Shown here in pieces: positions 35,746 to 44,306 of a DNA stretch of 46,690 bases. The stretch spans positions 1-46,690 of the forward strand of contig NZ_JAUORH010000022.1 in assembly GCF_030547425.1 (NCBI RefSeq), read 5' to 3'. Every line of letters starts with the position of its first letter. Position 1 is the stretch's first letter. Under the pieces are notes generated by a model. It searched no databases. It had not been told where the DNA came from and was given only the letters and a program-made list of their open reading frames with translations. The position numbers and the translations under genes are program-made. The DNA is from Tenacibaculum sp. 1_MG-2023 (GTDB taxonomy: Bacteria > Bacteroidota > Bacteroidia > Flavobacteriales > Flavobacteriaceae).

Positions 35746-35819
35746 GGGCTCGTAGCTCAGCTGGATAGAGCACCTCCCTTCTAAGGAGGCGGTCATAGGT
35801 TCGAATCCTATCGGGCTCA
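35746..35819 (+). tRNA. tRNA-Arg(TCT)
   Basis: Acceptor GGGCTCG pairs with CGGGCTC with two G-U pairs. D arm TAGCTCAGCTGGATAGAGC, anticodon loop CTTCTAA giving TCT, and T arm GGTTCGAATCC. Discriminator A. Third gene of a Ser-Pro-Arg cluster. Confidence 0.95.
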
Positions 35820-35823
35820 CTTA

Positions 35824-35853
35824 AAGCTTCACTAGAAATAGTGAGGCTTTTTT
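35824..35853 (+). terminator. Terminator of the tRNA cluster
   Basis: AAGCTTCACTA (35824-35834) pairs with TAGTGAGGCTT (35839-35849) around a GAAA tetraloop with one G-U pair, then a T run. It lies 5 bp after tRNA-Arg. Confidence 0.82.
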
Positions 35854-36157
35854 GTTTTTATAGGTTTTATAGTAGCTTAGAGCCCTTTTTAAGGGCTTTC
35901 TCTCTATATACTTATATTATATTAGTCTTTTAAAAAGTATACCTTTCTAGGTATCAATTTTTACTTTGAGGTATCAATTTTTGAATAGTGGTATTTAATC
36001 AGTAAATATGGACTCTATTAATAATTAACTTTAACATTTGGTGAGCTAAAAATAAAAGTTTACACATGTAAATTGTTTGTAGGTTCTAATTAGTTATTTT
36101 CAAAGTGAAAAACAAAAGGTAAAATATAATTTTTCTCATAATACTGTCTAAAGTTAA

Positions 36158-36595
36158 GATTATTATTCTAATTTTAAACAGTTCGGTTTTGGGGAAGCTT
36201 ACATAGGAGTTATGCCAAAGCTTAAAACTCTATATACTGGAATTATGACAAGCGAAGATGATTTAGATATATCGGTTCCTGTTTATGGTTATTTCGGGTA
36301 TCGATTTTTTACCAATCGATTTGAAGAGGTTATGATTAAGCCAAGTATTTTTTTAAAATATGAAGGAGGTGCGCCTTTACAGGTCGATTTGAACATGGCT
36401 GTTAATTATAAAAATAAACTTGAAATAGGTACCGGTTATCGAAGAAGTTCATCAATTAATTTCTTAGCAGGTATTTATGCCATAAAGAACTTTAAGTTTG
36501 TGTACTTCTATAATGTAGGTTTTAATACTTCTGTGTTAGGAAACAACCATGGGGTTGTTCTTTCGTATACTTTTGATAAAAAGCGTAGAAATTAA
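36158..36595 (+). pseudogene. C-terminal remnant of a PorP/SprF-type membrane protein
   Basis: The frame (127 codons from the ATG at 36212; open from 36158) reads like the last third of PorP/SprF proteins, outer-membrane partners of the type IX secretion system. Marks are VMIKPSIFLKYEGGAPLQVD, then DLNMAV and GYRRSSSINFLAG, and the closing strand HGVVLSYTF. Coding similarity runs upstream of the ATG to about 36182 (FGFGEAYIG). A full protein is about 300 residues with a signal peptide, so most of the gene is gone. About 300 bp of non-coding DNA precede it, after the tRNA terminator. Confidence 0.65.
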
Positions 36596-36882
36596 CATAA
36601 TCAGATCAAGTTCAAACTAGAGACTTCTTAACCTCTTTCAGATTTTATTATTATAACTTGTATATTTCTGTCAGAATTAACGTTGAATAAGTATGAGTGT
36701 AATATGACTGTCATTATTGAGTTATCTTAAGAGATATACATATTTATAACCAACAGTACCTATCTGGTCTAAGATACTGATTGATGGTAAAGTATAGGTA
36801 AGCTTAAACACTTAATTCGATTTTTATCAGTTATTGATTGGGACTTGATTTATTCCAAAGTAACCGCCAATAATATTGACCA

Positions 36883-37515
36883 TTATAATAACCCTAAATA
36901 AATAGCATGTTTTGTAAGCCCTGCAAGGTTTTTAGCATCTAACTTTAAAAGCAAATTTTTCCGGTAGGTTTCAACGGTGTGTTTACTTATAAAGAGTTTA
37001 TCAGCAATTTCTATAGTGGTATGTTCGCGTGCTATCAATTCTAAAACCTGCAGTTCTCTTGAACTTAAAGGTGTTTGTTTACTTTCTTGTGTTGAAAATA
37101 AACTTTCTTTGTAGGTTTTAAAGATTTTATCAGAAAAATAATTTTCACCTGCTAGAATCACTTCTACGGCTTTTAATAACTCAGCTTTAGAAGCATTTTT
37201 ATGAACATAACCATTGACTCCGTTTTGTTTTAACTGATGAAACATATTTGGGTTGTTATGCATACTCACCATAAGCATCTTTACTAGAGGAAAATCTTTT
37301 TTTATATATTTACTCAAAGTAATACCATCTATTTCGGGCATAGATATATCCGAAATAATTAATGCTATGTCGTTTGTGTGTTTTAAAAACGGTAAGACGG
37401 TCTTGGGTTTGTCAGTTTTTAAAATAACATCAATCTCTGGCATATCTTCAAAAATACTCATTAAACCATCTACAAACATTTTATGGTCATCTACTATAAT
37501 TAGTTTATATATCAT
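36883..37515 (-). CDS. NarL/FixJ-type response regulator
   Basis: A 210-residue regulator with a receiver domain (Asp9, Asp10, phosphorylated Asp56 in ISDISMPEIDG, Lys near 105) and a LuxR-type helix-turn-helix (LSSRELQVLELIAREHTTIE, then ADKLFISKHTVETYRKNL). It begins one base after the TPR kinase stop codon, so the two are coupled. The same domain plan occurs in RcsB, but that is shared by the whole NarL/FixJ group and does not itself show orthology. Confidence 0.92.
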   Translation of the reverse strand: MIYKLIIVDDHKMFVDGLMSIFEDMPEIDVILKTDKPKTVLPFLKHTNDIALIISDISMPEIDGITLSKYIKKDFPLVKMLMVSMHNNPNMFHQLKQNGVNGYVHKNASKAELLKAVEVILAGENYFSDKIFKTYKESLFSTQESKQTPLSSRELQVLELIAREHTTIEIADKLFISKHTVETYRKNLLLKLDAKNLAGLTKHAIYLGLL

Positions 37516-37516
37516 T

Positions 37517-39604
37517 TTATTTCGGTATTAAGGGTAAAGTAATATTTATTAGTGCGCCATGGTTGGGGCTAGTGTCAACAATCAAAGTTCCATTTAAAGT
37601 CGTTATGCGTTCATTTATATTTTTTAAGCCAATACCTTCTACTTTTTCATTGTAAACAAATCCTTTGCCATTATCTTCAAAAAGCAGGTTCATCATGTCT
37701 GTATGTGCATTGAGTTGAATTTCAATAGTTGATGCGTTTGCGTGTTTTATGGTGTTATTTATGAGTTCTTGTAATATTTTAAATAAATGTGTTTGAATGG
37801 TGTTGTTTGTTTTGTTGATAAGTGTTTCGTCAAAGAAAGACATTTCAATTTTTAGATGTGTTGAAGTGACTATTTTTTCTATATGATTTTTAATAAGTTG
37901 CGTAAACTCTTTGTCTGCAATTTTTTTTGAAAGCAAATCGTGAGAAATATGACGCACCTGGTTATAGGTCTCATCTAGATGACTAATAATGCTCGATAAT
38001 CGAGGCTCTTTAGAAGACAGATGGTCTAACTGTAGTTTTATTCCGGCCAAACTTCCGCCAACAGCGTCATGTAATTCTTGGGCTATACGTTTTCGTTCCT
38101 TTTCTTGACCCTCAACAGAGGCTTTAATATTTTTTAACTCTTGCTCTTTTTTAAGGTTTAAAATTTGTTTTACGTTTAACTCCTCTTGTTTTTTTGCCAG
38201 CGCTTTTTGGGTTTTTAGTTTTTGATAATAAACAAATAATAAGACACTTAATGGAATACTAAAAACAATAAAACCAATGAGATAAGCATTTTTTAATTGT
38301 TGCGATTTGCTTGCTTCGGTTTTGGCAAGTTCTCTACTTTTTTTTAGTAGAACGATTTTATTTTTGTTTTCGCTACGGTCTTTTTGTAATTGAAGAATGG
38401 TATTTTGATGTTGTGATGCTTCAAGCTCCTTTTCTAGGTTTAGTGTTTTTAAAGCTTTTTCTTTTTGAGAGAGTTCTAATTCGTTCTTTTTCCTTTGAAG
38501 TTTTAAAAGGGTGATTTCTTGTTGTTTCTTTTTGGTTTCGTAAGCTATTTTTAATTCTTCAAATTGCTTGTTTTTTTCTGTGTTAAAAAGGCTGTCTTTA
38601 ACGGTTGCTACTTTTTTTAAATAATAGATACTGCTTTCATAATTTCCAACGTTTTCATACACCGAAGCGTATATTTCATATAAGCTTAACTGATAGTTTA
38701 GTGAGGGTTCTTTATTTAAAAAAACAGCTGCTTTATCTAGATAAGTTAAGGCTTTAAATGATTGTTTTGTTTCATGATAGGCGATAGCTAAGTGTAATAA
38801 TGACGATGTAGTAAGCAATTGTGCACCTACATTTTTTGAAAGTGTGATTACTTTTTCATAATAATCAATGGATTTACTGTAGTTTTTATTTTCAAAAAAC
38901 AAATTAGCATACCCAATATAAATATGACATAGAGCAACCTGATTATTGTGTTCTAAAGCCATTTTTTTTGCTTTGTCATACTGCGTTTTTGCTTTGTTTT
39001 TTCGGTTTGTTTTTGAATATACTTCTCCTAGGTTTAGATGGATTCCCAACTTTAAACCTGGAGTCAAATTTGCATCTAATGTTTTTATAAAATAATTTTC
39101 AGCTCCATAATAATCTTCTTTTTCTAGCAACAAAACACCTATTTGGTGTAATATTAAGGAACTACTTTTTTTAGAGTATTGTTCAGAGAATTTTAATGCT
39201 TTTTGATAATTTTTCATAGCAATTAAGTGCTTCCCTTTACTTTTATATACATCACCTAGAGCGCGGTAATTGTTTGCGTGAAACTTAACTCTTTTTGTAC
39301 TGTCACAACGGTTTATAAGTGGGATGTTTTTTAGTAAAATCGATGTGGCTTTGGTAAAGTGTCCCTGACTATTTAAAGCTACAGCCTTTGCATATTTGAC
39401 TTGGATGAGTAGTGGTAAAGGAGGATTTAATAAAGCTGCTGAATCTAGTGCTTTTATGCCTTCTTGGTAGTTTTGTTTTTGATCAATAAGAGTTAGCCCT
39501 TTTTGAAACCACTGTGTTGCCGTTGTTGGTTGTTGCGACCAGCACAGTTGTATAAATAAAAACGCTAGTATGGATAAGTAGATATATTTAAATTGCTGTA
39601 ACAC
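37517..39604 (-). CDS. TPR sensor histidine kinase (HisKA_3 type)
   Basis: A 695-residue kinase with a signal-like N-terminus, about six TPR units (roughly 45-340) on the periplasmic side, a long coiled coil (350-420), and one membrane helix (LIGFIVFSIPLSVLLFVYY). The HisKA_3 dimerisation domain carries the phosphorylated His512 in AQELHDAVGGSLAG, and the ATPase domain has the N box ELINNTIKHANAS and DNGKGF. It pairs with the adjacent NarL-type regulator. No receiver is fused, unlike RcsC. It lies 50 bp after a run of five secreted-protein genes in the same direction. Confidence 0.92.
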   Translation of the reverse strand: MLQQFKYIYLSILAFLFIQLCWSQQPTTATQWFQKGLTLIDQKQNYQEGIKALDSAALLNPPLPLLIQVKYAKAVALNSQGHFTKATSILLKNIPLINRCDSTKRVKFHANNYRALGDVYKSKGKHLIAMKNYQKALKFSEQYSKKSSSLILHQIGVLLLEKEDYYGAENYFIKTLDANLTPGLKLGIHLNLGEVYSKTNRKNKAKTQYDKAKKMALEHNNQVALCHIYIGYANLFFENKNYSKSIDYYEKVITLSKNVGAQLLTTSSLLHLAIAYHETKQSFKALTYLDKAAVFLNKEPSLNYQLSLYEIYASVYENVGNYESSIYYLKKVATVKDSLFNTEKNKQFEELKIAYETKKKQQEITLLKLQRKKNELELSQKEKALKTLNLEKELEASQHQNTILQLQKDRSENKNKIVLLKKSRELAKTEASKSQQLKNAYLIGFIVFSIPLSVLLFVYYQKLKTQKALAKKQEELNVKQILNLKKEQELKNIKASVEGQEKERKRIAQELHDAVGGSLAGIKLQLDHLSSKEPRLSSIISHLDETYNQVRHISHDLLSKKIADKEFTQLIKNHIEKIVTSTHLKIEMSFFDETLINKTNNTIQTHLFKILQELINNTIKHANASTIEIQLNAHTDMMNLLFEDNGKGFVYNEKVEGIGLKNINERITTLNGTLIVDTSPNHGALINITLPLIPK

Positions 39605-39654
39605 GTAACAAAAGTGTTTATTGTAGTAAAAAAGCTAAAATAAGAGAATTATTC

Positions 39655-40437
39655 TTATTCACAAGGAGATGGTAAGTCTAATTCACTAGTAGGTTTAATA
39701 GTGTAAACACTTCCTTCAAGACACATAAGTGTTAGGTGTTTGTTATTGCTAAATGTTATTGGGTATAGTTTAATGTTTGTGTTGCTGGTAGCCGTTCTAA
39801 AATAAATGTATCTGTTGTTTATCCATACTTTAAGATATTGATGTCCGCTCCAAGTTCTAGTTGTTTTAGTTCCCGTTGGGTGTAATGCAAAGACCTGTAA
39901 TGGGTTTAAACTATTAAGGTGGAGTTTGTCTTTTGATTCAAAGACTTTGTTTATCAGTTGTTTTGAGGTGTTTTCAAAATAATCCTTTAAAGGATGAATG
40001 ACTACGGTATGTTTTCTTATAGAATCACGAAAGTTTTTTTGAGGTTTAACCTGTGAGAGTATAACTGTACCGTTTTTAGAAACAATCACATCGGTTGGTG
40101 GATATATATCAGAAAATTTAGACTTGCTTAAATCCATGTGTTTCGTTTGATTAGTTTTATACTGAAATCCATTGGCAGCAAACACGAATTGCTCATTTAA
40201 GGTATCTAACATAACATAAGAAACGTCGTTTCTATTAAAAGAACCCCCTCCTTTAGTTACTTGAGGAAGGTATTTAGAATTAAAAACAAGTTCTATAGTA
40301 TAGTCTCTAGTTTTAATTTGCTCTTCTAAAAGCGGGTACTTAACATTATAAAGTTTTGAAATTAGTTGGTTTCCCAAGTAGTATAATAAAGGACTCAAAA
40401 TAATAATAAGAAAAATATATCTTTTTTTTAATCTCAT
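39655..40437 (-). CDS. Membrane-anchored protein of unknown function
   Basis: A 260-residue protein with an N-terminal membrane helix (YIFLIIILSPLLYYLGNQLI) and a beta-rich outer domain. I do not recognise it. It starts directly where the previous gene stops (no gap), so it is translated with it, and the TPR kinase gene follows after 50 bp. A weak hairpin lies in that gap. Confidence 0.6.
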   Translation of the reverse strand: MRLKKRYIFLIIILSPLLYYLGNQLISKLYNVKYPLLEEQIKTRDYTIELVFNSKYLPQVTKGGGSFNRNDVSYVMLDTLNEQFVFAANGFQYKTNQTKHMDLSKSKFSDIYPPTDVIVSKNGTVILSQVKPQKNFRDSIRKHTVVIHPLKDYFENTSKQLINKVFESKDKLHLNSLNPLQVFALHPTGTKTTRTWSGHQYLKVWINNRYIYFRTATSNTNIKLYPITFSNNKHLTLMCLEGSVYTIKPTSELDLPSPCE

Positions 40438-41046
40438 TTAATTGGATGTTTTAGTATTTGATATATGTGTTTTATTGTTTGTAATAGTCGCTTTTGAACA
40501 TCTGTTTTTAGATATATTTTCAATTACATTCAAAATTTCTAAAATATCTTCATCGTTTAGTTTTCCATAGAATAGCATCTTGTGTTTATTGTTTTCTGAC
40601 TGATACATCAGCGTTTTACGATCTATACGTTTTAATTTATTGAAAGGAAGTGTGCTTGTATCAGCGGTAGCGGTTATGTATATTACTGAGTTTTGTTCTA
40701 TCCATGTGATTTTATGAATGCTATTGGTCGTTATATTTTTGATGTATCCAGTACCATTTTTACCTAAAAGCAATGTCATAAGAGTTGTTGCTCCTTGCAT
40801 ATAATGATAGGTTGTATAGGTAAATTGTGATTCAGCTGTATGGATTTTTTTTAGCAATTCACTTTCATTACGTATTTGTTTTTTGAAAAGGTCATATTGT
40901 TTAGCAGACATTTTGGTTTTTAAAAGCTGTGATTGTAGAATTTTAACTGGTTCTTCTTGCTTACTTTTTTGTAAGGTACTGGTATTCTTACAAGAGCTAA
41001 GTAATGCTAAACAGAGTATTGTAGTATGTAATTTCACTGTTTTCAA
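40438..41046 (-). CDS. Lipoprotein of unknown function
   Basis: A 202-residue protein with a lipobox (LALLSSCKN). The mature part is mixed alpha/beta (QFTYTTYHYMQGATTLMTLLL) and carries a late Cys. The family is not recognised. It starts 7 bp after its upstream neighbour and abuts the next gene, so it is inside one operon. As an outer lipoprotein upstream of a sensor kinase it could take part in sensing. Confidence 0.6.
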   Translation of the reverse strand: MKTVKLHTTILCLALLSSCKNTSTLQKSKQEEPVKILQSQLLKTKMSAKQYDLFKKQIRNESELLKKIHTAESQFTYTTYHYMQGATTLMTLLLGKNGTGYIKNITTNSIHKITWIEQNSVIYITATADTSTLPFNKLKRIDRKTLMYQSENNKHKMLFYGKLNDEDILEILNVIENISKNRCSKATITNNKTHISNTKTSN

Positions 41047-41053
41047 ATGTGTT

Positions 41054-41809
41054 TTATTTTTTATAAAAACTTTGAGCGACTAACCTTCCTGTTTTGTATG
41101 TGTAAAGAAAAAACGGTTTATTCCTTTTAATCTTTTCTTTAAAAAGTTTTGAAGGTGTAACTTTTAATCCTAATTGAAGATATTTTGTAAATGACATGTT
41201 AGATGATACTGTTCTAATAAGCCTTACTAATACTTTGTTTTTATGGGGGATGTAATTTAGTATAGCATAGCTGTATGGGGTAAAATGATTGTTTTTATAC
41301 AGTCTTTTGTTTAGTATTCCTAAAGCTTTATTAAACGACTTGCATTTTTTTAACTTCTGTAAATCAATATTTTTTAAAGTATTGATATATGGGTCGTTTT
41401 TAAGAGCTCTAAGTAACGATGCTTCTTCAACAAGAAGCAATAAACTATATGGCTCTTGCGTTTTTAAATTTATTGTTTGTACAAAACTATGGGCAGTCAT
41501 ATAACTATAACGTGGCTGTTCCATATTGTTTTTTTCAAAAGATAAAATGTTATCTATTAAAGACAATGGTACATAATCGATGTAATAATACGTATCAGGG
41601 TCTCTTTTTTTTAGTTTTTTTATTTCTTTAAAAGCATCGTAAATTACTTTATTTTGGTAGACAACTTTTTTACTGGATAACAACAAAGATTTGGTAACAT
41701 AAAAAGAAGAATCAATTTCTTTCTGAGCTACTACCTCTAAAGAGGCTCTGCTAAGAAATAGGATAAAAACTATTGTGTTAATGTTAAGTACTTTCATAAA
41801 AATAAGCAT
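41054..41809 (-). CDS. Secreted protein of unknown function
   Basis: A 251-residue protein with a signal peptide (MKVLNINTIVFILFLSRASL, cut near VVAQ). The start is either the ATG at 41807-41809, which overlaps the upstream stop as TAATG and suggests coupling, or the ATG at 41795-41797. The mature protein is rich in Lys, Tyr and Leu. No known domain was seen. Confidence 0.6.
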   Translation of the reverse strand: MLIFMKVLNINTIVFILFLSRASLEVVAQKEIDSSFYVTKSLLLSSKKVVYQNKVIYDAFKEIKKLKKRDPDTYYYIDYVPLSLIDNILSFEKNNMEQPRYSYMTAHSFVQTINLKTQEPYSLLLLVEEASLLRALKNDPYINTLKNIDLQKLKKCKSFNKALGILNKRLYKNNHFTPYSYAILNYIPHKNKVLVRLIRTVSSNMSFTKYLQLGLKVTPSKLFKEKIKRNKPFFLYTYKTGRLVAQSFYKK

Positions 41810-42219
41810 TAACTATCAATATATAGACTCATGGTAAATTCCTGTTCCTTATTTTTTTGAGGACTCAACGCCTTTAAAAAAGCATTAATCTTCTTACTAT
41901 CGTAATTTAGCATCATTGAAAAATTAATAGATAGTATTAAGCAGTTTTTACCTTTCTCTTTGTATACTGAAAATGATTTAGAATCGAGTTTAAAGTTTTT
42001 AAAATCAACTTTGTTACTTGTTTTGTTGATCTTGTCTATATATTTTTGAAATATATTACCTATTTCCTTGCTTTCTGAAACAATTATAGAACTACTTAAC
42101 GATATACGTGCTGTTTCTTTTGTTTCTGAAAATATTGATGAATTGTGTTGGCTCCACGAAAAATGGATTGAATACATAGATAAAATTCCAATGAATAGTA
42201 ACTTGTGATGTGTTTTCAT
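41809..42219 (-). CDS. Small secreted protein of unknown function
   Basis: A 136-residue protein with a signal peptide ending near HFSWSQ. I chose the second ATG (42217-42219), where the signal peptide begins; an ATG at 42237 adds six residues. It ends in a TAATG overlap with the next gene. No family is recognised. Confidence 0.55.
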   Translation of the reverse strand: MKTHHKLLFIGILSMYSIHFSWSQHNSSIFSETKETARISLSSSIIVSESKEIGNIFQKYIDKINKTSNKVDFKNFKLDSKSFSVYKEKGKNCLILSINFSMMLNYDSKKINAFLKALSPQKNKEQEFTMSLYIDS

Positions 42220-42265
42220 ACGATTGTTTTTTTTCAAAAGTATGATGGTTTTTAAGCTTAAGAAT

Positions 42266-42285
42266 CCCTGTTTTCAGGGTTTTTT
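42266..42285 (+). terminator. Hairpin with plus-strand T run inside the minus-strand operon
   Basis: CCCTG (42266-42270) pairs with CAGGG (42275-42279) around TTTT and is followed by six T on the plus strand, opposite to the flanking genes. It could stop antisense transcription. A similar hairpin, ATCCC and GGGAT, occurs at 42881-42898. Confidence 0.5.
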
Positions 42286-42309
42286 ACTTTTTTAGTGTAA
42301 TTTTCATTA

Positions 42310-42819
42310 TTATTTATCAATGGCATGTTTGGCATTGTCAATAAGTAACTTGTAATCAAGAATTGCTTTTTTAGGCGTATTAAACACACGTGTTCCTTTC
42401 GCTTTAGATATTATTTTTTTGTGTTTCCAGTTTAGAATGTCGTGTGTAACTTTATAGGCGTTGTTCAGTTTTTTGTAATTTAACCCATAAGGTGTTTCTG
42501 CAAAAACGTCTTCAGATTCTATAATTTTAATAGGCGTATGGTTTGTTAAATACACCGTAGTTTGTATGCTACCAAAAGAAAGTCCTATGTCTTCTACAAT
42601 TTTGGAAATTTTACCTTCCTTATGCCAAATTTTAAAAAGGTAACCACCATCTAAAGTCGTTTTTATTTGTTTTAATTGATTTTGCTCTGTTAGTGTGAAT
42701 GTTGTATCGGCTTCTATTTGCTTTATGTTATTAGAAATTTCTTCTAGGGTTACGTCTTGAGCAAACGTGCTTACATATACTATAAGTAGGAGGGTAGTGA
42801 TTGTTTTTCTTATCTTCAT
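42310..42819 (-). CDS. Secreted protein, first gene of the kinase operon
   Basis: A 169-residue protein with a signal peptide (TITTLLLIVYVSTFAQ). The mature part is a helix plus strands (KIWHKEGKISKIVEDIGLSF). The family is not recognised, and nothing enzymatic is evident. It is the first gene of a likely seven-gene transcript that ends with the sensor kinase and response regulator. A -7 element lies 33 bp upstream. It is divergent from the IgaA-like gene. Confidence 0.6.
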   Translation of the reverse strand: MKIRKTITTLLLIVYVSTFAQDVTLEEISNNIKQIEADTTFTLTEQNQLKQIKTTLDGGYLFKIWHKEGKISKIVEDIGLSFGSIQTTVYLTNHTPIKIIESEDVFAETPYGLNYKKLNNAYKVTHDILNWKHKKIISKAKGTRVFNTPKKAILDYKLLIDNAKHAIDK

Positions 42820-42851
42820 TAGTTATTGTTTGTATATAAAAGCTGTGCAAA

Positions 42852-42859
42852 CAAATGTA
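42852..42859 (-). promoter_or_regulatory. Predicted -7 element of the kinase operon
   Basis: TACATTTG on the minus strand fits TAnnTTTG, 33 bp before the first start codon. A TTG at usual -33 spacing was not found. The 144-bp divergent region also holds the hairpin ATCCC (42881-42885) and GGGAT (42894-42898). Confidence 0.45.
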
Positions 42860-42963
42860 AAGTGACGTTAAAAAAATAATATCCCCTTTTTCAGGGATTC
42901 TAGTTATGAAAAATGAACAGATATTTGACATCGTTTTTATGATATAACTTATTATACTATTCA

Positions 42964-44205
42964 ATGAACACACTTTACATAATCTTTTTTTTAGCAGTAT
43001 TATTTTATTCCTTCTACAATGCCATTGTATATCAAAAAAGAAGAAACAAAGACAGCAAAGCAGCCAAACAAGCTATAAATACACTTACCTACCACCGAGA
43101 GCTTACAGAAAAGGAGTGTAAGCTACTAGACGATTTACAAGAGCAAAAAAAGTATAAAAAAACACATAAGCGCCTAGATAATAGAGTGTATTTATTAAAT
43201 GGAAAGTTTGAACGCCATGGTATAAAAACTCGTTACAATACTATATGGCATAATTTAATTGGAGGGCTAGAAGTAACTTTAGATGATCGAGGGTTTGATT
43301 ATTTAAAGGAATATAATACTACTGAAGTGATTAAAACAGATAAACTTCCAGTAGTTATAAGTTTAAACGAGAGCTTTTCTCTTTTAAACCATATAATTAC
43401 TGAAAAACAAATAGAAAAAGGAGAAGTAGGGAAGGTTGCAGGAAGTGATGTTGAGCTTATTCATAATCGTAAGCAAACAAGTCATGAAGTTCAAGCTGTT
43501 AGAAAACAATGGCATGGTACCATAGGTGCCTTTCTAATGATTCCAGCCTTGTTCTTCATGGCACTCACAGCTCTTTGGGATGTTTATAGCATTTACGGGG
43601 CGATTCCAGAAGGGCTTCTATTTGTAGTAGCACTTTACTTTCTTTGGCGTAAACCAAAGTTTTCAAAGCCAGAAGCCATACGTACACTTAAAGGTGTTAT
43701 AACGTACTCTGCAACAGTAGATTCCTCTGAAAATATTCAGCAAATAAAACCCTTTATGGGAACGATAGAATTGAAATTTGAAAACAGGTATTGGTTGCCG
43801 TTTATGGGGGCATATACAGCTGATGACACACCTGTTGAAGTAGATGTTACTAAAGATGGCTGGTTAATGCGTTTTGGAACCTATTTATCTCTGGAAACAG
43901 AAGAAAAGAAGTATCCGTCTCAACCGTGGTATCGTCACGTTATTATGACGGTAACAGCTACCATAGCACTTATAACAGCATTGATTTCAGTGCCGACATT
44001 AACTAACAACATAAGACCTGATGCAGCATATTATTCAGTTGTTTTTAAACAATTATACTTGTATGCGCCTGCAATATTTATGGTTTTAAACCTCATCTTA
44101 ATAACTATTCATGCGCCATTGGCATACAAAAGTTATCATTATAACAAGCAACGTAAAATGAACATCCATAAATACTATGAAAAGGTCATTCCTATTATAA
44201 AATAA
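42964..44205 (+). CDS. IgaA-like membrane protein lacking the periplasmic domain
   Basis: A 413-residue protein that I recognise, from memory of the E. coli sequence, as a homologue of IgaA/YrfF (UmoB), the membrane inhibitor of the Rcs phosphorelay. Matching blocks are RELTEKECKLLDDLQE, EVIKTDKLPVVISLN, DVELIHNRKQTSHE, GTYLSLETEEKKYPSQPW and the end RKMNIHKYYEKV. Five membrane helices are placed as in IgaA: near 4-20, 190-208, 214-230, 331-350 and 368-392. Only about 20 residues separate helices 4 and 5, where IgaA has a periplasmic domain of roughly 300 residues that binds RcsF. Length is 413 against about 710. It is divergent from the kinase operon. A control role is inference. Confidence 0.78.
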   Translation: MNTLYIIFFLAVLFYSFYNAIVYQKRRNKDSKAAKQAINTLTYHRELTEKECKLLDDLQEQKKYKKTHKRLDNRVYLLNGKFERHGIKTRYNTIWHNLIGGLEVTLDDRGFDYLKEYNTTEVIKTDKLPVVISLNESFSLLNHIITEKQIEKGEVGKVAGSDVELIHNRKQTSHEVQAVRKQWHGTIGAFLMIPALFFMALTALWDVYSIYGAIPEGLLFVVALYFLWRKPKFSKPEAIRTLKGVITYSATVDSSENIQQIKPFMGTIELKFENRYWLPFMGAYTADDTPVEVDVTKDGWLMRFGTYLSLETEEKKYPSQPWYRHVIMTVTATIALITALISVPTLTNNIRPDAAYYSVVFKQLYLYAPAIFMVLNLILITIHAPLAYKSYHYNKQRKMNIHKYYEKVIPIIK

Positions 44206-44306
44206 AACCAGCCTAGACCTATGTTCATCCCCCAATTAGTAGGACAGTACGCTTTTTTTATAATAAGAGTTAAAACATAATAATATTGCTGTTTAAAATA
44301 AAATCT

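Noticed and set aside
35570..35773. A 67-codon minus-strand open frame across the tRNA cluster (contains GWQDSNLRPPAPKAGA)
   Set aside because: It is the antisense of three tRNA genes. This kind of conserved false protein arises wherever Ser/Pro/Arg tRNAs lie side by side.
36883..37515. Calling the response regulator RcsB
   Set aside because: Only the general NarL/FixJ domain plan is shared; no RcsB-specific feature or RcsC/RcsD partner is seen.
42731..42973. An 80-codon minus-strand open frame overlapping the divergent promoter region
   Set aside because: It overlaps the signal-peptide gene in another frame, begins inside the IgaA-like gene's start, and has no protein-like pattern.
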